Source: an uncultured Erythrobacteraceae bacterium (GTDB taxonomy: Bacteria; Pseudomonadota; Alphaproteobacteria; Sphingomonadales; Sphingomonadaceae). Taken from it: 9,318 nt of DNA. Under the pieces are notes generated by a model, which did no database searches, was not told where the DNA came from, and worked only from the letters and a program-made list of their open reading frames with translations. The translations under genes were made by a program, and so were the position numbers. Shown one piece after another: positions 1-4,937 of this stretch. The DNA is taken from assembly GCA_950071875.1 (NCBI GenBank), contig CATMNW010000074.1:1-9318 (forward strand). The letters run 5' to 3'. The first letter of the stretch is position 1. Each line of letters opens with the position of its first letter.

Positions 1-180
1 GCAACGACGGTTCCTGCAGCCGCGCCGACTACGGAACCGACCAGTTCCCCGCAGCAAAGCGACCCCTTGGTGGAAGCCGGGGTGGTGCCGGACCTGCCTG
101 CAAGTCCCACACCGTCGGCCACAGCGGGTGCTGCGCCTGCGTCCCAGAACGAAGCCGATGTCCTCGCTCCGCAAAACTAG
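1..180 (+). CDS. C-terminal tail of an unidentified protein (5' truncated)
   Basis: Frame 1 is open from the first base to a TAG at 178-180 and gives 59 residues of a low-complexity tail rich in Pro, Ala, Thr and Ser (for example the run PAAAPTTEPTSSPQQSDP near its start). Such tails are usually disordered linkers or C-terminal extensions, often of envelope or cytoplasmic scaffold proteins. The catalytic or folded part of the gene lies left of the window, so no function can be given. It overlaps the start of the downstream lipoprotein gene by 23 bases, which suggests the two are co-transcribed and translationally coupled. The composition alone could also arise from a chance open frame in GC-rich DNA, so the call rests on the open frame, the tight overlap and the absence of any other candidate in these bases. 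Confidence 0.55.
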   Translation, partial: ATTVPAAAPTTEPTSSPQQSDPLVEAGVVPDLPASPTPSATAGAAPASQNEADVLAPQN

Positions 181-895
181 TTTCGGCCTGCTTCCGGTTA
201 TACTGCTTCTCGCTGCCTGCGCGTCGGGTGCTGCGGAAGAGGTGGCGCAGGACAAGCAGAATGTCGGCTTGTTCACCAGCCTGCCGATCTACTGGGGCGA
301 GAGCGGGATAACTGATATCATCGATGGCGGAACGGAGCCTGACTGGGTCCGTACGCTGATCGAGCAGCGGTTCGACATCGAACCGCTAGACACGGTGGAG
401 GCGGACGCTCTTGCGAAAGTCGACCGGGCCATCCTTGCACAGCCGCGTCCGCTGGCTCCTTCCGAGAATGTCGCGCTGGACGATTGGGTGCGCCAAGGCG
501 GGAGGCTGCTGGTCTTTGCCGACCCGCTGCTGACGCGTCATACCGACTATGCAATCGGCGATCGGCGCAGGCCGCAAGATGTCGTACTGCTGTCGCCGAT
601 CCTTGCGCGCTGGGGCCTTGAGCTGCAATTCGACGACAGCCAGCCTGGCGGGGAGCGCTGGGTTGAAGCCTTCGATAACAGGTTCCCGGTCAACCTTGCT
701 GGCGAATTCGCGATGCGCGACGGTTTCGACTGCTTCATTTCTGAAAGCGGGGTGCTTGCGCAATGCAACGTCGGAAAGGGCCGCGTTACGCTGATTGCAG
801 ATGCGGCGATGCTCGATGGAAGCCACGATGGCGAGGTCGATGCGAAGCGCTCGGCAAGCCTCGACACCCTTATCGCCGCGGCGCTCGATTTCTGA
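158..895 (+). CDS. Predicted lipoprotein with GldG/DUF4350-like domain
   Basis: The product from ATG 158 is 245 residues. Residues 1-20 form a signal peptide with basic n-region (R5, K6), hydrophobic core and the lipobox L18-A19-A20-C21, so lipidation at C21 is expected. Residues after C21 are Ala-Ser rather than Asp, which in the usual Lol rule favours transport to the outer membrane. The mature part resembles the Rossmann-like periplasmic domain of GldG/DUF4350 proteins of ABC-type gliding or export systems: an opening strand (NVGLFTSLPIYW), a central GGRLLVFADP strand-turn, and a closing strand GKGRVTLIADA before a C-terminal helix. No catalytic motif is visible. A GTG at 128 in the same frame would add ten basic residues before the signal peptide, so ATG 158 was preferred. 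It ends 343 bases before mraZ and overlaps the upstream tail-encoding gene, so it probably belongs to the preceding operon. The domain assignment is by eye; the lipoprotein call is firmer. Confidence 0.8.
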   Translation: MSSLRKTSFGLLPVILLLAACASGAAEEVAQDKQNVGLFTSLPIYWGESGITDIIDGGTEPDWVRTLIEQRFDIEPLDTVEADALAKVDRAILAQPRPLAPSENVALDDWVRQGGRLLVFADPLLTRHTDYAIGDRRRPQDVVLLSPILARWGLELQFDDSQPGGERWVEAFDNRFPVNLAGEFAMRDGFDCFISESGVLAQCNVGKGRVTLIADAAMLDGSHDGEVDAKRSASLDTLIAAALDF

Positions 896-897
896 CA

Positions 898-934
898 CGG
901 GAAAGCGCGGGAGCGACTCCGGGATACTGCGGGA
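898..934 (+). promoter_or_regulatory. Four phased CGGGA repeats, candidate MraZ operator A
   Basis: Identical pentamers CGGGA lie at 898-902, 908-912, 920-924 and 930-934 on the + strand, with start-to-start steps of 10, 12 and 10 bases. They begin two bases after the stop codon of the lipoprotein gene. An AGGGT at 971-975 lies 41 bases after the last one, close to four helical turns. MraZ of Escherichia coli is known to bind TGGGN repeats with 5-base spacers, that is a 10-base period; the core and period match here, although the first base is C rather than T. Assignment to MraZ is inference. A G-quadruplex (four GGG tracts with loops of 7, 9 and 7) is an alternative reading. Confidence 0.55.
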
Positions 935-966
935 AATCGCTCGCGATTCCGTTGAAATACGTGGAT

Positions 967-995
967 TTGCAGGGTTTTTGTTAGCGAAACATAAA
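967..995 (+). promoter_or_regulatory. Candidate housekeeping promoter for mraZ operon
   Basis: TTGCAG at 967-972 and CATAAA at 990-995 are separated by exactly 17 bases. They match the sigma-70 consensus at three and four of six positions, so each is weak alone. The location in the AT-rich part of the region, between the two GGG repeat arrays, supports it. Transcription would start near 1002 and give a leader of more than 200 bases. A TAAAAT at 1059-1064 inside the second array is a competing -10 element but has no good -35 partner. Confidence 0.25.
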
Positions 996-1042
996 AGGTT
1001 TCGACGAGTGGCGGACGAAAAAGATGAAGTAAAAACAATAAT

Positions 1043-1075
1043 TTGCGGGGTTATCCCGTAAAATCCCGCAATTTT
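1043..1075 (+). terminator. Terminator-like inverted repeat with short T run
   Basis: TTGCGGG at 1043-1049 and CCCGCAA at 1065-1071 form a perfect 7-base stem with a 15-base loop, followed directly by TTTT (1072-1075). A shorter competing stem, CGGG 1046-1049 with CCCG 1055-1058, is nested in it. It could end transcripts coming from the upstream lipoprotein gene. The T run is short and both right arms are also members of the phased repeat array, so the hairpin may be a by-product of that array. Confidence 0.3.
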
Positions 1076-1109
1076 CCCTTCCATCCCCGTCTAACCCGCG
1101 GTAAACCCT
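1054..1109 (-). promoter_or_regulatory. Six phased GGG-core repeats, candidate MraZ operator B
   Basis: On the - strand, pentamers with a central GGG occupy 1054-1058 (CGGGA), 1064-1068 (CGGGA), 1075-1079 (AGGGA), 1084-1088 (GGGGA), 1094-1098 (CGGGT) and 1105-1109 (AGGGT). Successive centres are 10, 11, 9, 10 and 11 bases apart, an average of 10.2, so all six face one side of the helix. The motif and period correspond to known MraZ boxes (TGGGN with 5-base spacers), and the position about 130 bases before mraZ fits autoregulation. The orientation is opposite to the repeats at 898-934. The binding protein is inferred. Six GGG tracts with loops of 6-8 bases could alternatively fold as a quadruplex on the - strand. 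Confidence 0.6.
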
Positions 1110-1158
1110 CCACACATCGGACAAGCACTGTCTATGCGCCCTGGTCGTCATGCCGGCG

Positions 1159-1183
1159 CCTCACCCGTTCGCGCGGGTGGAGG
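1159..1183 (+). promoter_or_regulatory. Leader hairpin upstream of the mraZ ribosome binding site
   Basis: CACCCG at 1162-1167 and CGGGTG at 1174-1179 are a perfect inverted repeat around the six-base loop TTCGCG. Allowing G1179 to bulge, the stem extends to CCTC 1159-1162 paired with GAGG 1180-1183, nine pairs in all. No T run follows, so it is not a simple terminator. It lies about 20 bases before the GAGGAGGT at 1202-1209 and may shape the mRNA leader or serve as a palindromic operator. Confidence 0.4.
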
Positions 1184-1201
1184 GGGGAAGTGCTGCCCGA
1201 T

Positions 1202-1209
1202 GAGGAGGT
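1202..1209 (+). promoter_or_regulatory. Purine-rich ribosome binding site of mraZ
   Basis: GAGGAGGT is the strongest Shine-Dalgarno match before mraZ. It stands 14 bases before the in-frame TTG at 1224 and 29 before the GTG at 1239, both longer than the usual 5-10, so it does not settle the start codon. Confidence 0.5.
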
Positions 1210-1238
1210 AGCGTCTAGCCTTATTGGGGTGCGGGGAA

Positions 1239-1739
1239 GTGTCTTTCGGAGGGTACAGCGGTCAGGCTTATTCGCCAGCAGGCGATAAGGGTCGCTTTGT
1301 GCTTCCGCCCCTGTTTCGCAAGGCTGTCAAGGAAAGCTCCGACGGGCGTGTTCTGTGCCTGATGAAGCATCCGACATGGAATTGCCTTGTGGGTTTCGGC
1401 CTCAGCCGCAAGCCGGAACTCGAGGCCCAGCTCGATCGCGAGGAAGAACTCGCTGTTCGCCTTGGTAAGGAATTCGATCGAGATACCCGGTCGAGCCAGC
1501 TTTTCGGCTTCATCGAAATGCCTTTCGATGACAGCGGGCGCTTCGTTATGCCGGACCACCTGCGTACATTGGGCGCAATTGAAGACGGCCTCTATTTCCA
1601 GGGCGGCGGGCGCTTTTTCACCCTGTGGAACCCGGATGAACTCGCCAAGATGGGTGACGACTGGGCGGGCGCAAAAGCGGCCTGCGACAGCTTCCTTGCC
1701 GACGCGAAGGCCAAATCTGGGAAAGGCGGGGGCAAGTGA
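1239..1739 (+). CDS. mraZ: Transcriptional regulator MraZ
   Basis: MraZ is an AbrB-like DNA-binding protein that forms ring-shaped oligomers and controls its own dcw operon. From GTG 1239 the product is 166 residues, slightly longer than the usual 140-155. Two tandem MraZ repeats are visible, each with the signature D-x-G-R: D16-K-G-R19 followed by FVLP, and D98-S-G-R101 followed by FVMP. The extra length is a Lys/Gly-rich C-terminal tail ending KSGKGGGK. The start is uncertain: a TTG at 1224 would add five residues and sits nearer the GAGGAGGT, whereas GTG 1239 places YSGQ at the position where other MraZ proteins have FRG. No other in-frame start exists, because a TAG lies at 1209-1211. The stop codon overlaps the rsmH start (GTGA). 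The phased GGG repeats upstream are its likely targets. Family identity is secure. Confidence 0.93.
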   Translation: MSFGGYSGQAYSPAGDKGRFVLPPLFRKAVKESSDGRVLCLMKHPTWNCLVGFGLSRKPELEAQLDREEELAVRLGKEFDRDTRSSQLFGFIEMPFDDSGRFVMPDHLRTLGAIEDGLYFQGGGRFFTLWNPDELAKMGDDWAGAKAACDSFLADAKAKSGKGGGK

Positions 1740-2674
1740 CCGGCGCTCCGCACATCCCTGTCCTTTTGGACGAAGTGATCGAGGCGCTCGACCCGCAGCC
1801 GGGCGACGTGCTGATCGACGCGACTTTTGGCGCGGGTGGATACACCCGTGCGCTGCTTGAACGTGGTGCGACGGTGCACGCCTTCGACCGCGATCCCGAT
1901 GCCATAGCCCAGGGCCGCACCTGGCGCGAGACGGAGGAAAATCCGCCGCGCCTTGTTCTTCACCCACACCGCTTCTCCGAGATGCTGGATGTCATGACGT
2001 CAGCCGGCATTGCTCGTGTCGACGGGGTGGTAATGGATATCGGCGTTTCCTCGATGCAGCTCGATCAGGCGCATCGCGGGTTTGCCTTTTCGTCGGACGG
2101 CCCGCTGGACATGCGCATGAGCCAGGACGGCGAAAGCGCGGCCGACTTTCTCAACACGGCCGATGAGAAATCCATTGCGGATGTTCTGTATCTTTATGGC
2201 GAAGAGCGTCAGTCACGGCGCGTTGCGCGGGCGATTGTCGCGGCGCGTCCGCTTGAAACTACAGGCGAACTGGCGCGCGTGGTTCGCAAGGCCTTGGGGT
2301 ACAAGCCCCACGACAAGAAGGATCCGGCCACGCGGACCTTCCAGGCAATCAGAATACACGTGAACGGCGAGCTCGACGAACTGTCCCAAGGCCTGAGGGC
2401 TGCCGAACACCTGCTGTGCGAAGGAGGCCGCCTTGCGGTGGTCAGCTTCCACAGCCTCGAAGACCGGATCGTCAAGCGCTTCCTGCGCGAGTCATCCTCA
2501 ACCCCGAGTGCCTCGCGTCATGTCCCCATGGCGGCGCAGGACGATCCGGTTTTTTCGAAAGTTTCCAAGGCGATCAAGCCCGGCGAGGCCGAGATTGGAC
2601 GCAATCCGCGCGCGCGGTCATCGGTGCTGCGTGCCGCCACCCGCACAGCCACTCCAGCGAGGGAGGCCGCGTGA
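1736..2674 (+). CDS. rsmH: 16S rRNA (cytosine1402-N4)-methyltransferase RsmH
   Basis: RsmH (formerly MraW) uses S-adenosylmethionine to methylate N4 of C1402 in the decoding centre of 16S rRNA and acts in the cytoplasm on the small subunit. The 312 residues match the family length. HIPVLLDEV (residues 6-14) opens the protein, the SAM-binding motif DATFGAGGYT is at 28-37, MDIGVSS at 100-106, and the late motif VSFHSLEDR at 236-244. The TRTFQAIRIHVNGEL segment between them is the characteristic middle block. The start is GTG 1736, overlapping the mraZ stop as GTGA, so translation is coupled. It shares no pathway with its neighbours, but this position right after mraZ is conserved across bacteria. 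Nothing is unusual in the sequence. Confidence 0.97.
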   Translation: MTGAPHIPVLLDEVIEALDPQPGDVLIDATFGAGGYTRALLERGATVHAFDRDPDAIAQGRTWRETEENPPRLVLHPHRFSEMLDVMTSAGIARVDGVVMDIGVSSMQLDQAHRGFAFSSDGPLDMRMSQDGESAADFLNTADEKSIADVLYLYGEERQSRRVARAIVAARPLETTGELARVVRKALGYKPHDKKDPATRTFQAIRIHVNGELDELSQGLRAAEHLLCEGGRLAVVSFHSLEDRIVKRFLRESSSTPSASRHVPMAAQDDPVFSKVSKAIKPGEAEIGRNPRARSSVLRAATRTATPAREAA

Positions 2675-3171
2675 TGGTGGGCGGGTCGCGTATCAGGCAG
2701 ATCGGCTGGGCGCTGGTCCTCGGCGTGTGCTTCGCGCTCCTTCTTGCCCTTACCTTCAAGGTGAATGCGGTGAAAAGCGATGTGCGGCTTGCAGAACGCC
2801 AGATCATCGCTGCCCAACAGGCCAAGCTCATGCTCGAAACCGAGTTCGAGACCCGCGCCAGCCAGCAGCAGCTTTCCGATTGGAATGCGGTGGAGTTCGG
2901 CTATTCCGCGCCTCGGGCCGACCAGTATCTCGAAAGCGAGCGCCAGCTGGCGGTGCTCGGTACCCCACGCGGCATCGATGCGCCGACACCAGTGCGTGTG
3001 GCATTGAACCGTCCGGCGCTCGAGGAAGAAAGCCTGTTCGAAGAATGGATGGGGGATGAGGGCGAAGAAGCGCCTGCTCCGCGCCGGGAACTGGCAGACG
3101 CCTCGGGACTGGCCGAACGGCTTTCCCGCCCGACCGTTTCGATGTCGGCAGTGGCGGAGGTCAGCCAGTGA
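2674..3171 (+). CDS. ftsL: Cell division protein FtsL
   Basis: FtsL is a small bitopic protein of the divisome which, with FtsB and FtsQ, links early Z-ring assembly to activation of FtsW-FtsI. The product from ATG 2674 has 165 residues: a short cytoplasmic segment (1-9), one membrane segment (about 10-30), a periplasmic helix with coiled-coil character (about 33-66), and a conserved-looking block with W70, F75-G-Y77, AP80-R and L92-x-x-L95-G. Residues 117-132 are strongly acidic and are followed by a Pro/Ala-rich tail, making it longer than the roughly 120-residue FtsL of Escherichia coli. AGGGAGG at 2660-2666 is spaced well for ATG 2674; GTG 2671 is an alternative. The stop of rsmH overlaps the start by one base (TGATG). 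Assignment rests on topology and position between rsmH and ftsI, since FtsL sequences diverge strongly. Confidence 0.88.
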   Translation: MVGGSRIRQIGWALVLGVCFALLLALTFKVNAVKSDVRLAERQIIAAQQAKLMLETEFETRASQQQLSDWNAVEFGYSAPRADQYLESERQLAVLGTPRGIDAPTPVRVALNRPALEEESLFEEWMGDEGEEAPAPRRELADASGLAERLSRPTVSMSAVAEVSQ

Positions 3172-4937
3172 ATGCCTTCTCCGGCTTCGGCCCAGCCATC
3201 GCTGCTGGTAGGAGCGGGCACGGGGCGGTGAGCATGGCGGTCGCTTCCGGCCGCGTGCAACTCGTTACCATTCGCCAGCGTTCGCTGATCCTTGCCCGCT
3301 GGCGTATTCTCTGGATCGCCTTCGGCTTTGCATTCATCGCGCTGCTGGCGCTGGTGCGCATCGCCTATCTCGGCGCATCCGACAACGGCCTGCGTGGAAC
3401 GTCGCTGGAGGAAGCCCTGCTTCCGCCGCGCGGCGAAATTACCGACAGGAACGGCGTGCCGCTTGCACGGGCATTTCCGGCCTATGCACTCTGGTTCAAT
3501 CCCGAAGCGCTGGGCGAGGATGGTGCACCTCTGGTAAGCGATCCGGCAAGCGTTGCCGCCCGCCTGAAGGCGATTTTTCCCGATCTCGATGAAGCCGCCG
3601 TGGCAGCGCAGTTTGCGGCGGGCAAGCAGGGGTACATCCGCCGTCGGCTGCTGCCGGAAGAAGCCAACCAGGTGCAGGAAATCGGTGAACTTGCGCTCGA
3701 GATGCCGATGGAGAACGATCGCCATTATCCGCAAGGGTCGATGGCAGCCCATGTGCTCGGCTACGTCGCTGCCGACGATAACGGCCGCGTGGGAATGGAG
3801 CATGTGCTCAACGATCACCTGACCAATCCGGCGACGCGCGGAACGCCTGTCGCACTGTCGATCGACAGCCGCGTGCAGGGCGCGCTGGAAGATGAACTGC
3901 GCCGCGGCATGAAGCTGGTCCAGGCGCAGGGCGGTGCGGGCATCGTTCTCGACGTCGATAGCGGCGAAGTACTTGCCCTGGCGTCCCTGCCGGAATTCGA
4001 TCCCAACAAAATCGACGAACGCGGCCAGAAACTCATGTTCAATCGCGTGACCAACCAGGTTTACGAGCTTGGCTCCACTTTCAAGCCGCTGACAGTCGCG
4101 GCTGCGATCGATGCCGGTGAAGTGCGCAACCTCGGCCGTCGCTGGGATGCAAGGCCGGTCAAGGTCGGACGGTTCAGCATCAAGGACAGTCACGACATGG
4201 GTGCCGATCTCAATGTCATCGAAACCCTGATCCATTCGTCGAACACGGTGACCGCGCGCGTGGCAGACGAACTCGGGCCGGAGCGCATGCGCCGCTACAT
4301 GATGGATCTGGGCATGAACGAACGGCCCTATATCGAACTGCCGGCCAAGGGCTTCCCGATTTGGCCGGGCGAGAAGTGGCCGCGCCTGCGAAACATGACG
4401 GTGGGTTATGGTCACGGCATCGCGGTGACCCCGCTGCACCTGGCTTCTGCTTATGCGGCAATGGTCAATGGTGGCATCTGGCGTCCGGCCACGCTCAAGA
4501 AACTTGGTCCGGGTGAAGCGCCCAAGGGCCGCCGCGTCTTCAAGGCTTCGACCTCCAGCAGAATGCGCCAATTGCTGCGCGCAATCGCAGTATACGGCAC
4601 CGGCCGGAACGCCGATGCACCGGGGTACCGCGTGGGCGGTAAGACCGGTTCGGCAGAAAAGCCGGGCGGTAGTGCAGGTTACCGGCGCACGGCGCTTGTC
4701 TCGACCTTTGCTGCAGCCTTCCCGATGGATCGCCCTCGGTTCGTCATCATCGCCATGCTCGATGAACCCAAGGGCACGCTTGCCAGTTCCTACCAGCGAA
4801 CAGCTGCCTGGAATACGGCGCCTATCGTCGGACGGCTGGTTCCGCGGATCGGCCCGCTGATCGGCGTTCGACCCGACGACACGCGCGATGTCGACATCTC
4901 CGACATCAAGCCGCTGATCCCGGAGGCCAACAAGTGA
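3168..4937 (+). CDS. ftsI: Septal peptidoglycan transpeptidase FtsI (PBP3)
   Basis: FtsI is the monofunctional class B penicillin-binding protein that crosslinks septal peptidoglycan in the periplasm as partner of FtsW. The 589-residue product has a cytoplasmic tail, one membrane anchor (about 47-67), a dimerisation/pedestal domain opening with RGEITDRNG (88-96), and a C-terminal transpeptidase domain. All three active-site motifs are present: S303-T-F-K306 with the acylated serine, S357-S-N359, and K492-T-G494 followed by S. The GTG start at 3168 overlaps the ftsL stop (GTGA) and has GGAGG at 3156-3160, seven bases ahead. An in-frame ATG at 3234 would remove 22 residues of Gly/Ala-rich tail and remains possible. 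The catalytic domain is intact and looks functional. Confidence 0.97.
   Translation: MNAFSGFGPAIAAGRSGHGAVSMAVASGRVQLVTIRQRSLILARWRILWIAFGFAFIALLALVRIAYLGASDNGLRGTSLEEALLPPRGEITDRNGVPLARAFPAYALWFNPEALGEDGAPLVSDPASVAARLKAIFPDLDEAAVAAQFAAGKQGYIRRRLLPEEANQVQEIGELALEMPMENDRHYPQGSMAAHVLGYVAADDNGRVGMEHVLNDHLTNPATRGTPVALSIDSRVQGALEDELRRGMKLVQAQGGAGIVLDVDSGEVLALASLPEFDPNKIDERGQKLMFNRVTNQVYELGSTFKPLTVAAAIDAGEVRNLGRRWDARPVKVGRFSIKDSHDMGADLNVIETLIHSSNTVTARVADELGPERMRRYMMDLGMNERPYIELPAKGFPIWPGEKWPRLRNMTVGYGHGIAVTPLHLASAYAAMVNGGIWRPATLKKLGPGEAPKGRRVFKASTSSRMRQLLRAIAVYGTGRNADAPGYRVGGKTGSAEKPGGSAGYRRTALVSTFAAAFPMDRPRFVIIAMLDEPKGTLASSYQRTAAWNTAPIVGRLVPRIGPLIGVRPDDTRDVDISDIKPLIPEANK

Larger units (their letters stand above)
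896..1238. promoter_or_regulatory. Intergenic control region of the dcw operon
   Basis: This 343-base stretch has no plausible gene on either strand; the short open frames lack family resemblance. Its middle (about 950-1075) is much richer in A and T than the surrounding coding DNA, as expected for a promoter. In order it holds four CGGGA repeats, an imperfect palindrome at 932-950, a weak promoter candidate, a terminator-like inverted repeat, six GGG-core repeats in the opposite orientation, a strong leader hairpin and a purine-rich ribosome binding site. Most of the transcription of the cluster is expected to begin here, because all later junctions but one overlap. Internal promoters inside coding sequence cannot be excluded. 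Confidence 0.8.

Noticed and set aside
128..157. Earlier GTG start for the lipoprotein gene
   Set aside because: It would put ten extra basic residues before a signal peptide that already has a proper n-region from ATG 158.
932..950. Imperfect palindrome with arms GGAAATCGC and GCGATTCC as a terminator
   Set aside because: The loop is only two bases, one arm has an extra base, and no T run follows. It may be incidental to the GGGA repeat and GATTC site.
386..1084. Open frame on the - strand across the lipoprotein gene and the control region
   Set aside because: It is mostly antisense to the lipoprotein gene, shows no family resemblance, and would begin inside the phased repeat array.
898..1109. 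CRISPR-like or satellite repeat array
   Set aside because: The repeated unit is only five bases with about five-base spacers, which fits protein boxes and not CRISPR repeats or tandem duplication.
2901..4571. Long open frame of 556 codons on the - strand opposite ftsL and ftsI
   Set aside because: It lies antisense to a gene with complete catalytic motifs, has no recognisable domain and shows the Arg/His-rich composition typical of antisense frames in GC-rich DNA.
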